This document shows, piece by piece, positions 54,593 through 63,473 of a stretch of DNA of 64,000 bases. The translations under genes and the position numbers were made by a program. Source of the stretch: Mycobacterium sp. E1747. Its GTDB lineage: Bacteria > Actinomycetota > Actinomycetes > Mycobacteriales > Mycobacteriaceae. The notes below the pieces were generated by a model that ran no database searches, was not told the origin of the DNA, and saw only the letters and a list, made by a program, of their open reading frames with translations. The stretch spans positions 24,054 to 88,053 of the forward strand of contig NZ_LZJI01000114.1 of assembly GCF_001667775.1 (NCBI RefSeq), read 5' to 3'. The stretch's first letter is position 1, and every line of letters begins with the position of its first letter.

Positions 54593-55279
54593 ATGCTCGC
54601 AGACATTCGACGTGACATCCGGGCCGCCAGGGAGCGCGACCCGGCCCGCCCGACCACGCTGCAGGTGATATTCGCCTACCCGGGTGTGCATGCGATCTGG
54701 GGCCACCGCATCAACCATTGGCTGTGGAATCGCGGTGCCCGGCTCGCCGCGCGGACGTTTGCGGAGGTCGTCCGCATTCTCACCGGAGTCGAGATTCACC
54801 CCGGCGCGGCCCTTGGCCCGGGGTTGTTCATCGACCACGCGACCGGCGTGGTGATCGGCGAGACGGCCGAGGTAGGCGAGGACGTGACCATCTACCACGG
54901 CGTCACCCTCGGCGGCAGCGGACGGGACACCGGCAAACGCCACCCGACCATCGGCGACCGGGTCATCATCGGCGCCGGCGCCAAGGTGCTCGGCGCGATC
55001 AAGATCGGCGACGACAGCCGGATCGGCGCCAATGCCGTCGTCGTCAAGGAGGTTCCGTCGAGCGCCGTGGTGACCGGGGTACCCGGACAGGTCATCAGCC
55101 GCCATGGGCGAAGCAGCCCGGACGACTCGATGATGCCCGACCTCGTGGGTGTCAGTCTGCAGTCGCTGCTCACCCGGGTAGCCAAGCTGGAGTCGGCCAA
55201 CGACGGACAACAACAATCCGAGCGGGTGATCCGGCCGCCGGAAGCCGGCGTATGGCACGGCGAAGACTTCTCCATCTGA
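54593..55279 (+). CDS. cysE: Serine O-acetyltransferase
   Basis: The 228-residue protein has the left-handed beta-helix hexapeptide repeats of CysE ([57 protein letters not shown]) after a short helical N-terminus. It makes O-acetylserine for CysK. It has no cysteine at all. The C-terminal Ile (DFSI) is the residue that inserts into the CysK active site in the cysteine synthase complex. Confidence 0.95.
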   Translation: MLADIRRDIRAARERDPARPTTLQVIFAYPGVHAIWGHRINHWLWNRGARLAARTFAEVVRILTGVEIHPGAALGPGLFIDHATGVVIGETAEVGEDVTIYHGVTLGGSGRDTGKRHPTIGDRVIIGAGAKVLGAIKIGDDSRIGANAVVVKEVPSSAVVTGVPGQVISRHGRSSPDDSMMPDLVGVSLQSLLTRVAKLESANDGQQQSERVIRPPEAGVWHGEDFSI

Positions 55280-55286
55280 GGACCAC

Positions 55287-55706
55287 GTGAGCACTCTTGT
55301 CATCGCGGGGACGGCGCTGGTCGCGGCGCTGGGTGTCGCCACGGCGGCCGGCGCGATGTTCAATCGCCGCTCCGGGGTGCTGCGGGAGACCAGCCCTGAT
55401 TCCCCACCGGACACGTCCGACCTCGGCTTGGCACAGGCGGGTCCGACGGTAGTGCACTTCAGCGCAGCGTGGTGTGGTCCCTGCGCGTCGGTGCGCCGCG
55501 TCGTCGACCAAGTCTGCGCCGATCTTCCCGACGTGTCGCACGTGGAGATCGATATCGACGCCAATCCCGCCGCCGCCAAGCGGCTATCGGTGCTGTCGCT
55601 GCCAACCACGTTGATCTTCGATGCCGAGGGCCGTCAGCGCTACCGTAGCGCCGGGGTGCCGAAGGCCGGCGACCTGCGGGCGGCGCTGCAACCGCTATTG
55701 GCTTAG
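55287..55706 (+). CDS. Membrane-anchored thioredoxin-like protein
   Basis: The 139-residue protein has an N-terminal hydrophobic segment (LVIAGTALVAALGVATAAGA) and a thioredoxin domain with the classic active site AAWCGPC. It is seven bases after cysE and so likely in the cysteine operon. It may supply reducing power for sulfur assimilation or keep protein thiols reduced. It could face either side of the membrane; a single anchor cannot decide. Confidence 0.8.
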   Translation: MSTLVIAGTALVAALGVATAAGAMFNRRSGVLRETSPDSPPDTSDLGLAQAGPTVVHFSAAWCGPCASVRRVVDQVCADLPDVSHVEIDIDANPAAAKRLSVLSLPTTLIFDAEGRQRYRSAGVPKAGDLRAALQPLLA

Positions 55707-55770
55707 CCCTCGAATCATCAAGTCACCGAACGCCTTTTCCGCCCGGCGTGCGGCCTGAACTCGGCGAAGT

Positions 55771-55791
55771 ATTACTCACGGTGAACTTAAT
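55771..55791. promoter_or_regulatory. Candidate operator similar to 52099-52120
   Basis: ATTACTC-ACGGT-GAACTTAAT sits in the 153-bp gap before the monooxygenase operon and resembles the element between the encapsulin and cysteine operons. It overlaps the likely promoter, as a repressor site would. Confidence 0.4.
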
Positions 55792-55797
55792 ACGGCC

Positions 55798-55863
55798 ATG
55801 GAATGCATTGTCGCCCCGAGCGTTGCACAGTGGGTTAGCAACGAATCGGAAGGCGTGCCATGA
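55798..55863 (+). CDS. Possible 21-aa leader peptide coupled to the monooxygenase operon
   Basis: A 21-codon frame (MECIVAPSVAQ...) ends with a TGA that overlaps the ATG of the first monooxygenase gene. The ATG follows an AT-rich -10-like stretch (TTAATAC) within a few bases, so it may be leaderless. The overlap would couple translation of the two. It has a single Cys codon. Real expression is uncertain. Confidence 0.35.
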   Translation: MECIVAPSVAQWVSNESEGVP

Positions 55864-56981
55864 CCGAGCTACATCTGGCCGTGGGGCTGGACGGCTACGG
55901 CTGGCACCCACACGCGTGGCGATACGCCTTCGCCCACAACGCCACCGGCGGCACACACCTCGGCGGCCGGTACTGGGGCGCCCTGGCCGCCGTCGCCGAG
56001 CGCGGCCTGCTCGACTTCCTGACCATCGACGACTCATTTGACGTTCAGCCGGGGCGGCGGCCCGAGATATCCCCGCGGCGGCTGGCGGGACGCGCGGATG
56101 CCGTCCTGGTCGCCGCGCGCATAGCGCCAGTCACCACACACATCGGATTGGTGCCCGTCGCGACCGTCACCCACACCGAGCCCTTCCACGTGTCCAAAGC
56201 GATTGCGACGCTGGACCATATCTCCCACGGCCGGGCGGGCTGGCAGGTGCGGGTGAGCGCCACGGCGCACGAGGCCGCGCTGTTCGGGCGGCGGGCCCGC
56301 CTCGAGGCCGACGAGCTGTTCGACGAGGCCGCCGACGCCGTGGAGGTGGCGAGGCGGCTCTGGGACAGCTGGGAAGACGACGCCGTCATCCGTGACGTGG
56401 CCACCGGGCGTTACATCGACCGCGACAAATTGCATTACATCGACTTCGCCGGCAAGCACTTCTCGGTCAAGGGCCCGTCCATCACCCCGCGGCCGCCGCA
56501 GGGCCAGCCGGTGGTGCTGGCGCTGGCGCACGCGCCGGGTGTCTACGAGTTCGCGGCGAGTGGCGCCGACGTCGTGCTGATCACCCCGCACGACGACGAC
56601 TCGCTGCGCTCGATGTTGCGCGACGTCGCCCAAGCGGGGCGCGCGACGGGCCGTGCGCTCAAGGTGTACGCCGACCTCGTCGTCGCGCTGGTCGACGACC
56701 CACTGACGCCCACCGCCGCGGTCTCCTCCGACGCGCACGTGTTCGCCGGCAGCGCAGGCGATCTGGCCGAGTTGCTATTGAACTGGCAGGACGCCGGCGT
56801 CGACGGGGTGCGGCTGCGGCCCGCGGTCAACGCGATCGACCTGCCCGTGATTGTCGACGAGCTGGTGCCGGCGCTGCAGCGCGCCGGGGTGTTCCGCACC
56901 GCCTACCGCGACGGCGAAACACTGCGCGAGCGGCTCGAATTGGCCCCCGCACCCAACCGCTACGCGGCGGTGGCGACGTGA
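55860..56981 (+). CDS. Luciferase-like FMN monooxygenase
   Basis: The 373-residue LLM-class flavin-dependent oxidoreductase has an N-terminal TIM-barrel strand (ELHLAVGLDGYGWHP), GLLDFLTIDDSFD and the flavin-binding ATLDHISHGRAGWQV typical of the NtaA/SnaA/DmoA branch. These use reduced FMN and O2 on sulfonates, sulfones, sulfides or aminocarboxylates. It has no cysteine. It is first in a three-gene operon with overlapping stops and starts. Neighbouring sulfur genes favour an organosulfur substrate; no flavin reductase is seen nearby. Confidence 0.8.
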   Translation: MTELHLAVGLDGYGWHPHAWRYAFAHNATGGTHLGGRYWGALAAVAERGLLDFLTIDDSFDVQPGRRPEISPRRLAGRADAVLVAARIAPVTTHIGLVPVATVTHTEPFHVSKAIATLDHISHGRAGWQVRVSATAHEAALFGRRARLEADELFDEAADAVEVARRLWDSWEDDAVIRDVATGRYIDRDKLHYIDFAGKHFSVKGPSITPRPPQGQPVVLALAHAPGVYEFAASGADVVLITPHDDDSLRSMLRDVAQAGRATGRALKVYADLVVALVDDPLTPTAAVSSDAHVFAGSAGDLAELLLNWQDAGVDGVRLRPAVNAIDLPVIVDELVPALQRAGVFRTAYRDGETLRERLELAPAPNRYAAVAT

Positions 56982-58087
56982 CCGTCACCCCGCTGTCCAT
57001 CCTCGATCTGTCCCCGATCAGCGCCGGGTGCGACGCCGCCACAGCGCTACGCAACACGATCGACCTCGCCCAGCATGCCGAACAATGGGGTTACAAGCGC
57101 TATTGGCTCGCCGAGCACCACTTCGTCGCGGTGGCCAGCTCGTCGCCGGCGGTGCTGATCGGACAGATCGCCGCGGCCACCAACCACATCCGTGTCGGCT
57201 CGGCCGCGGTGCAGATCGGCCACACCACACCGATCGCGGTCCTGGAGAGCTTCGGCATCATCGACGCACTTCACCCCGGGCGCATCGACATGGGTCTGGG
57301 CCGGTCCGGGCAGCGACGTACGGAGGCGGCCGCGTCGCCGCCATACGCCCCTCGGCCGTGGGGCGACGTGGACGGCGTCGTCATCCCCCCGCCGTTCGAC
57401 CCGACGGCGCTGATGACAAGCGGGCGGATACGGGCGCAGGCCGCCGTGCTCACCCAACCGTGCGCGCAACCGGCCGATTTCGCCGAGCAGATCGGTGCGA
57501 TCGAAGCGCTACTCGACGGCACCTATACCCACGACGGTCATGAATTGCACGCTGTCCCAGGCGAACACAGCCAGTTGACGCCGTGGATCTTCGGCAGCAC
57601 GCGTGGGCAGAGCGCGGAGGTCGCGGGCGCCCGCGGGCTGCCGTTCGTGGCCAGTTACCACATCACCCCGGGCACCGCGCTGGACGCGATCGCCGCCTAT
57701 CGGGAAGCGTTCCGGCCGTCCGCTCGGCTGGCCAGGCCCTACGTGGTGGTCTCGGCCGACGTCGTAGTCGCCGAGGACAGCGCCACCGCTCACCACCTGG
57801 CGTCCAGTTATGGCCGCTGGGTCTATTCCATCCGCGGCGGGCAGGGCGCCATCCCCTACCCCGATCCCGACCTCTTCGAACCCCTCACCGACGACGAACT
57901 CGGGCTGGTGGCCGACCGCACCGCAACGCAATTCGTCGGCAATCCGGACGAGGTCGCCGATCGGCTGGAACTGCTGCGCCGGGTGACCGGCGCCGACGAA
58001 CTCGTGATCACATCGGTCACGCACCGGCACGCAGACCGGCTGCGCTCGCACGAGCTGATCGCCAAGCGCTGGGGGCTGACCGGATGA
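56978..58087 (+). CDS. Luciferase-like monooxygenase, MsnO8-type
   Basis: The 369-residue LLM protein opens with PLSILDLSPISAG and YWLAEHHF, typical of the MsnO8 group, and has IDALHPGRIDMGLGRSG in the flavin region. The GTG start overlaps the previous stop. Members oxidise small molecules with FMNH2 and O2; MsnO8-named proteins are often beside sulfonate genes. The precise substrate is unknown. Confidence 0.75.
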   Translation: MTVTPLSILDLSPISAGCDAATALRNTIDLAQHAEQWGYKRYWLAEHHFVAVASSSPAVLIGQIAAATNHIRVGSAAVQIGHTTPIAVLESFGIIDALHPGRIDMGLGRSGQRRTEAAASPPYAPRPWGDVDGVVIPPPFDPTALMTSGRIRAQAAVLTQPCAQPADFAEQIGAIEALLDGTYTHDGHELHAVPGEHSQLTPWIFGSTRGQSAEVAGARGLPFVASYHITPGTALDAIAAYREAFRPSARLARPYVVVSADVVVAEDSATAHHLASSYGRWVYSIRGGQGAIPYPDPDLFEPLTDDELGLVADRTATQFVGNPDEVADRLELLRRVTGADELVITSVTHRHADRLRSHELIAKRWGLTG

Positions 58088-59469
58088 GCACGCGAACGAT
58101 CAAGCGCCGCAAGCAGATAATCCTCGGCGCGCACTTTCCCGGAGTCAACAACACCACCGTGTGGTCCGATCCGGACGCCGGCAGCCAGATCGCGTTCGAA
58201 TCGTTCGTGCACCTGGCCCGAACCGCCGAACGCGGCCTGTTCGACTTCTTCTTCCTGGCCGAGGGGCTGCGGCTGCGCGAACACCGCGGCAAGATTCACG
58301 ACCTCGACGTCGTGGGCAGGCCCGACACCTTCACCGTGCTGGCCGCCCTCGCCGCGGTCACCGATCGGCTCGGTCTGGCCGGAACCATCAACACCACCTT
58401 TAACGAACCCTACGAGGTGGCAAGGCAATTCGCGACCTTGGATCACCTCTCCGAGGGCCGCGCGGCGTGGAACATGGTCACCTCCTCCGACGCGTTCACC
58501 GGAGAGAACTTCCGCCGCGGCGGGTTCCTCAACCACGCCGACCGGTACCAGCGGGCCGAGGAATTCATCACCGTCGCCCGGCGGTTCTGGGACGGCTGGG
58601 CGCCCGACGCGGTGGCCGCCGACGTCGATGCCGGCATCTACGCCGACCCCACCCGGATCCACCCCGTCGAACACCACGGTGCGCAGTTCGACGTCCGCGG
58701 CTTGGCCTCGCTTCCCGCCGGCCCGCAGGGCCATCCGGTGCTGCTGCAGGCCGGTGACTCCAGCGATGGCCGGGACTTCGGCGCCCGGCACGCCGATGCG
58801 CTGTTCACGCTGCACGGATCGCTGGAAGCGGGCCAGCGCTACTACGCCGACGTCAAGAACCGGGCCGCCGCCTACGGGCGGAACCCCGACCACCTGAAGG
58901 TCCTGCCCGGCGCGACGTTCGCGCTCGGCGACACCCCGCAAGAGGCGGAGGACAACGCGCGTCACATCCGCGAGCAACAGGTCAGCGGCCCGACGGCGAT
59001 CGCGTTCTTGGAGCAGGTCTGGGGAACCGATCTGTCCGCCTACGATCACGACGGGCCGCTGCCCGACGTCGAGCCGGTCGAGAACCCCGATATCACCCGG
59101 GGGCGCGTCCGCCACGGCGATCCGAAAACCGTCGCGGCGACGTGGCGGGCCCGCGCGCAGGCCGAGAACCTGTCGATCCGGCAACTGATCATCGAAGTGA
59201 CGAGTCGCCAACAGTTCGTCGGGACGCCGGCGCAGGTCGCCGACGAGATCGATCGCCATGTGCAGTTGGATGCCTGCGACGGCTTCATCCTGGTGCCGCA
59301 CCTGACGCCACGCGGCCTCGACGAATTCGTCGACAGGGTGGTGCCACTGTTGCAGGAACGCGGTACCTTCCGCACCGACTACCACGGCGCGACGCTGCGC
59401 GAGCACCTGGACCTGCCGCCGGTGTCGGCCTGGTCGGGCGGTCGGCCGGGCGTCGCGGTCGGCGACTGA
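58084..59469 (+). CDS. NtaA/DmoA-family FMN monooxygenase
   Basis: The 461-residue LLM protein has the NtaA/SnaA/DmoA features: LGAHFPGVNNTTVW at the N-terminus, FDFFFLAEGLRLREH, NEPYEVARQFATLDHLSEGRAAWNMVTSS and the insertion of about 60 residues near GPTAIAFLEQVWGTDLSAYD. Known members attack dimethyl sulfide, nitrilotriacetate or dibenzothiophene sulfone. Here release of sulfur from an organosulfur compound is the best guess. Starts at ATG 58084, overlapping the previous stop. Only one cysteine. Confidence 0.8.
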   Translation: MSTRTIKRRKQIILGAHFPGVNNTTVWSDPDAGSQIAFESFVHLARTAERGLFDFFFLAEGLRLREHRGKIHDLDVVGRPDTFTVLAALAAVTDRLGLAGTINTTFNEPYEVARQFATLDHLSEGRAAWNMVTSSDAFTGENFRRGGFLNHADRYQRAEEFITVARRFWDGWAPDAVAADVDAGIYADPTRIHPVEHHGAQFDVRGLASLPAGPQGHPVLLQAGDSSDGRDFGARHADALFTLHGSLEAGQRYYADVKNRAAAYGRNPDHLKVLPGATFALGDTPQEAEDNARHIREQQVSGPTAIAFLEQVWGTDLSAYDHDGPLPDVEPVENPDITRGRVRHGDPKTVAATWRARAQAENLSIRQLIIEVTSRQQFVGTPAQVADEIDRHVQLDACDGFILVPHLTPRGLDEFVDRVVPLLQERGTFRTDYHGATLREHLDLPPVSAWSGGRPGVAVGD

Positions 59470-59561
59470 GGACCGGCGCTTCAACCGCTTTTCAAGATGC
59501 GTTCACCGCGATCGACGCTACGGTTGGCCTGAACGGCCCAGTCAGCGGAGGTGAGATCGCC

Positions 59562-61208
59562 ATGTACGACGCCCACGCGCCGCGGATCCCGCCGGCACTG
59601 GCCGCGCCGAGCCTGAACCGGGGAGTCGGCTTTACCCATGAGCAGCGGCGGCAGCTGGGGCTGACCGGGCGACTTCCCTCGGCGGTGCTGACGCTCGACC
59701 AACAGGCCGACCGGGTGTGGCAGCAACTGCAAAGCCTGGCAACGGATCTCGGCCGCAACCTGCTCTTGGAGCAGTTGCATTACCGCCACGAGCTGCTCTA
59801 CTACAAGGTGCTGGAAGACCATCTGCCCGAGCTGATGCCGGTGGTCTACACGCCCACCGTCGGAGAGGCCATTCAACGGTTTTCGGACGAATACCGCGGA
59901 CAGCGGGGGCTTTTTCTGAGCATCGACGAGCCCGACGACATCGAGGCGGCGTTCCAAACTTTCGGGCTGGAGCCCGACGACGTGGACCTGATCGTGTGCA
60001 CGGACGCCGAGGCCATCCTGGGTATCGGTGACTGGGGCGTCGGCGGCATCCAGATCGCGGTGGGCAAGTTGGCGCTGTACACCGCCGGCGCTGGGATCGA
60101 CCCGCGCCGCTGCATCGCGGTCTCGCTCGACGTCGGCACCAATAACGAGCAGCTGCTGCAAGATCCGTTCTATTTGGGCAATCGGCACGCGCGACGCCGC
60201 GGCGAGGAGTACGACGCGTTCGTCAACCGCTACATCGAAACCGCGCACCGGCTCTTCCCGAGGGCGATCCTGCATTTCGAGGACTTCGGGCCGTTGAACG
60301 CGCGACGGATCCTGCACGATTACGGCGAGAAGTACTGCGTGTTCAACGACGACGTCCAGGGAACCGGCGCGGTGGTCGTGGCGGCCGTGTACGGCGGCTG
60401 TCATCTCACCGGGGTGCCGATGCGCGATCAGCGGGTGATTGTCTTCGGTGCCGGCACCGCCGGGATCGGGGTCGCCGACCAGATCCGCGACGCCATGGTG
60501 TCCGACGGCGCCTCCGTCGAGCAGGCCGCGGCGCAGATCTGGCCGATCGACCGACAGGGCCTGCTGTTCGACGACATGGACGATCTGCGGGACTTTCAAG
60601 TGCCCTATGCGAAGAACCGCGCCGGGCTCGGGGTGGCCGCCGGGAACCGGGTGGGATTGGTGGACGCCATCAAGCTCGCCTCCCCCACCATCCTGCTGGG
60701 CTCCTCGGCTGTTTTCGGCGCCTTCACCGAGAAGGTCGTGCAGGCCATGACCGCGTCCTGCGAGCGCCCGATGATCTTCCCGCTGTCCAACCCGACCTCG
60801 CGGATGGAAGCCATGCCGGCCGACGTGCTGCAGTGGTCCGACGGCAAGGCGCTGATCACCACCGGCACCCCCGTCGCGCCGATCGAGTACGACGGCACCA
60901 CCCACACGATCGGGCAGGCCAACAACGTGCTGGTGTTCCCCGGAATCGGGCTGGGCATCATCGTGGCGGGGGCCCGGCTGCTCACCAAGGGGATGCTGCA
61001 GGCCGCCGCGAAAGCCGTTGTGCGACAAGCGAGCCCGTCGGCTAGCGGCGATTCGTTGCTGCCCGATGTCAAGGACTTGCGCGCTATCTCCACGTCGGTC
61101 GCCGAAGCCGTCTATCACGCCGCCGTAGCAGACGGGGTCGCGACGCGAAGCCATGCCGACGCTCGGCAAGCGGTCCTCGACACCATGTGGACCCCGGCAT
61201 ACGACTAG
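59562..61208 (+). CDS. mez: NAD-dependent malic enzyme
   Basis: The 548-residue malic enzyme oxidatively decarboxylates malate to pyruvate. It has YTPTVGEAIQRFS, the metal and substrate segment ILHFEDFG with NARRILHDY, VFNDDVQGTGAVVVAAV and the dinucleotide fold IVFGAGTAGIGVADQI. GGAGGTGA at 59547-59554 with 7-base spacing fixes ATG 59562; the open frame upstream is a shadow of the monooxygenase. Length equals Rv2332 Mez. With five or more cysteines it contrasts with its sulfur-sparing neighbours. Confidence 0.95.
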   Translation: MYDAHAPRIPPALAAPSLNRGVGFTHEQRRQLGLTGRLPSAVLTLDQQADRVWQQLQSLATDLGRNLLLEQLHYRHELLYYKVLEDHLPELMPVVYTPTVGEAIQRFSDEYRGQRGLFLSIDEPDDIEAAFQTFGLEPDDVDLIVCTDAEAILGIGDWGVGGIQIAVGKLALYTAGAGIDPRRCIAVSLDVGTNNEQLLQDPFYLGNRHARRRGEEYDAFVNRYIETAHRLFPRAILHFEDFGPLNARRILHDYGEKYCVFNDDVQGTGAVVVAAVYGGCHLTGVPMRDQRVIVFGAGTAGIGVADQIRDAMVSDGASVEQAAAQIWPIDRQGLLFDDMDDLRDFQVPYAKNRAGLGVAAGNRVGLVDAIKLASPTILLGSSAVFGAFTEKVVQAMTASCERPMIFPLSNPTSRMEAMPADVLQWSDGKALITTGTPVAPIEYDGTTHTIGQANNVLVFPGIGLGIIVAGARLLTKGMLQAAAKAVVRQASPSASGDSLLPDVKDLRAISTSVAEAVYHAAVADGVATRSHADARQAVLDTMWTPAYD

Positions 61209-61373
61209 CGCGCTTCCGATGAGAAGGCGCCGGGTCGTTCGGGTGCGGCGCCAGCGGCGTGGGCTTCGGCGCCACCCTCATCGAGGCTGTAATCCTGCAC
61301 GCGCGCACTCGCACATTGTCTGCAGATTTACCGGCTCGACGCGCGGAGCACCGGAGACCGAGTCTCAACCTTG

Positions 61374-61418
61374 CTCCCCCGCCTGGACTCGAACCAGGAA
61401 CCTATCGATCAGAGGTCG
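61374..61418 (-). repeat. tRNA 3' fragment, candidate att site of the right-hand element
   Basis: On the minus strand the segment ends with a T arm (CCTGG-TTCGAGT-CCAGG), acceptor strand CGGGGGA and discriminator G, like the 3' end of a tRNA (similar to tRNA-Asn). The D arm and 5' acceptor strand are absent and the anticodon arm is not normal. It lies about 200 bp before an integrase gene, which is where an attachment site is expected. Confidence 0.5.
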
Positions 61419-61621
61419 TGCATCTCGCGCTAGCCGCGTGAGTCGTGCTTAACCTGTTGCGACACAACAGGAATCACCGCACCGACAACCCCACACACCA
61501 CTAATCTGTTGATTAGTGGTCTATGACGACGCTGTGTAGTTACTCAGCGCGACTTAGCTGCGCCTATGAATATCTACGAATCAGTAACGATGATCCACCC
61601 CTAATAGTAGGAATACATGCC

Positions 61622-62509
61622 ATGAACCACATTCACAGCCTGTCGTACGTCTTACCAGCACCCTGGGAAGCGGCGATCGACGGCTGGCTGACATGGCTCA
61701 TCGCGGGGGGAACATCAAAGGAAACACGTCGCACCCGCAGGGCACACGTCCGCTCAGTCGCACGAAAGCTCGGCTTCGCACACCCCAAAGAGGTATCCTC
61801 ACTCGACCTCATCGGCATACTCGGCATGCCTGACCTATCCACCGAACACCGGCGTGGCTTGCGGGCAAGCCTCACCTCGTTTTACCGGTGGTGTCTGCAG
61901 GCTGGACTTATTGACGATGATCCAACAATGTCTTTGCCAGCAATCCGGGCAGCAACAGGCAAGCCCAGACCAGCCACCGATGAGATATGGCGCAGCATCC
62001 TGGCGATGTCAGATGCACGCGTACTGCTCATGGCCCGGCTGGCCGGTGAGGCCGGGCTCCGCCGTGCCGAGGTCGCACAGGTACACACGAATGACCTGAT
62101 CGACCACCCCGAAGGCCCCCAACTGATCGTCCATGGGAAGGGTGGCAAGCAGCGTGTCGTGCCGATTACCACATCACTGGCTGTGGAGATCGCCCATGCT
62201 AGGCCGCATGGCGGGTTCGTCTTTCCAGGGCAGATCGACGGCCACGTTTCTCCTGGCCACGTAGGAAAGCTCGTCAGCAAGGCGATGCCTCCCGGATGGT
62301 CGATGCACAAACTTCGGCATCGATTCGCGACTCGAGGGTACGCCGGGACTGGTAACCTGCGTGCGGTTCAGGAGGCCCTCGGGCACGCTTCCGTAGCCAC
62401 AACCCAAAGGTATACAGCGGTATCTAGCTCCGAGGTGCGGCGCGTATCTGAGGCTGCAGCCCAGGCCGCATTCCCTAGCGGCGGGGATGGGTATGGCCAA
62501 GCATCCTGA
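61622..62509 (+). CDS. Tyrosine recombinase (integrase)
   Basis: The 295-residue protein has an N-terminal SAM-like core-binding domain (about residues 1-100) and a catalytic domain with all expected residues: Arg in GEAGLRRAEVAQ, Lys in HGKGGKQRVVP, HKLRHRFATRG, LGHASVATTQRY with the nucleophilic Tyr. It looks fully active. It marks the left end of an integrative element that continues beyond the window. The frame is open to 61523; ATG 61622 with AGGA upstream is preferred. Bases 61209-61621 otherwise hold only the tRNA-like fragment. Confidence 0.9.
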   Translation: MNHIHSLSYVLPAPWEAAIDGWLTWLIAGGTSKETRRTRRAHVRSVARKLGFAHPKEVSSLDLIGILGMPDLSTEHRRGLRASLTSFYRWCLQAGLIDDDPTMSLPAIRAATGKPRPATDEIWRSILAMSDARVLLMARLAGEAGLRRAEVAQVHTNDLIDHPEGPQLIVHGKGGKQRVVPITTSLAVEIAHARPHGGFVFPGQIDGHVSPGHVGKLVSKAMPPGWSMHKLRHRFATRGYAGTGNLRAVQEALGHASVATTQRYTAVSSSEVRRVSEAAAQAAFPSGGDGYGQAS

Positions 62510-62553
62510 AATTCGTCACGGTGACGACAACCGGCGATTAGAGGATCAGCCTT

Positions 62554-62718
62554 GTGGACGATGATGAAACGTCCGTGGATCTCAGGGACGAAGAACCAAC
62601 GCCGCTGGCCTACAGCGAGGCTGTTGAGGAGCCGGTGCGGGAGTCGTGGTGGTCGGCCGGTGGTCGGGCTGTCCTGGGGTTAGCGAATGCCGCCCGCGAT
62701 TTACCGGTCCCGCTCTAA
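62554..62718 (+). CDS. Small acidic protein of the right-hand element
   Basis: A 54-residue frame starts at a GTG with GAGGA eight bases upstream. It is acidic at the start (VDDDETSVDLRDEE) and contains ESWWSAGGRAVLGLANAARD. Similar starts with WWSA before a membrane helix occur in mycobacterial phage-like proteins, so this may be a shortened version. No function assigned. Confidence 0.4.
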   Translation: MDDDETSVDLRDEEPTPLAYSEAVEEPVRESWWSAGGRAVLGLANAARDLPVPL

Positions 62719-62780
62719 GAAGCAGCGTCTGAATGCCACACTAAGAAGCCCGTCTCACGATTCCATACGGAGGTTCACCA

Positions 62781-63419
62781 ATGGCCAGGGTGTTGGAACA
62801 TCCGCTCTATGCTGCATTGAACATCCAGTTGAACCGGCGCTCGTTGGAGCCCACTAGGCGGGCCGCTATCTATGGTTGGCTGCGCGGTGACTACCGCGTC
62901 TCACCCCCAGCGACGGCGAAGCAACGCCACCTGCGGGACGTGTTCGAGTCCCGCGGGCACCGGATCTTTGTGGAGGCCGGCACCTACAAGGGGGCCACCA
63001 CCGCCTATATGGCCGACTACGCCGACCAGGTTTTCTCCGTTGAGCTCCATGAGGGTCTGTTCGCGGAAGTCCAACAGCGGCTCGGAGCCAATCCGAAGAT
63101 CACCCTGATCTGTGGTGATTCGACCGTGGAGGTGCCGAAAATCGTGGCTGGCTGCGCCACCCCGCCGCTCATTTTTCTCGATGGGCATTTCTCTGGGCCT
63201 GGGACTGCGGAGGGTGATGAGAGCGAACCGGCCGGGTCGACGTTGCAGCGCCTCGCCGATGTCACGCCTGCGGGATCGACGATCATTGTGGATGACCTTC
63301 GCCAGTTCGGCACCAAGGAACGTATCCCGCAGCTGGATGAGATCGCGTTAGCGGCCCGGTCGGCGTTCCCATCGGCGTTGATCCGCGCCGGCTTGGATTC
63401 AATCGTCATCGAGACCTAG
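62781..63419 (+). CDS. SAM-dependent methyltransferase-like protein
   Basis: The 212-residue protein has a class I methyltransferase core. Motif I-like FVEAGTYKGATTAYMA (about 63-78), FSVELHEGLFAEVQQRL, ITLICGDSTVEVPKIV and LIFLDGHFSG follow in order, as in FkbM- or cephalosporin hydroxylase-like folds. GGAGG lies eight bases before the ATG. A glycine-rich G-x-G loop is altered to GTYKG. The target is unknown. In a mobile element it could modify glycans, lipids or protein. Confidence 0.65.
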   Translation: MARVLEHPLYAALNIQLNRRSLEPTRRAAIYGWLRGDYRVSPPATAKQRHLRDVFESRGHRIFVEAGTYKGATTAYMADYADQVFSVELHEGLFAEVQQRLGANPKITLICGDSTVEVPKIVAGCATPPLIFLDGHFSGPGTAEGDESEPAGSTLQRLADVTPAGSTIIVDDLRQFGTKERIPQLDEIALAARSAFPSALIRAGLDSIVIET

Positions 63420-63429
63420 ATACACGAAT

Positions 63430-63463
63430 AGCGCCCCCAGCCGGATCGGGGCTGGGGGGCGCT
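63430..63463. terminator. Bidirectional hairpin between convergent genes
   Basis: A strong GC stem (AGCGCCCCCAGCC paired with GGCTGGGGGGCGCT, one bulged G) with a 7-nt loop lies between the two convergent stop codons, so it may terminate both transcripts. Confidence 0.7.
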
Positions 63464-63473
63464 TCGTGGGGTG

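Noticed and set aside
57856..59484. Long minus-strand frame opposite the monooxygenases
   Set aside because: Low-complexity composition and no start signal; the plus-strand enzymes with overlapping starts explain the DNA.
61374..61440. Complete tRNA gene
   Set aside because: Only the T arm and 3' acceptor strand are normal. There is no D arm or 5' acceptor strand and the anticodon arm does not fold properly.
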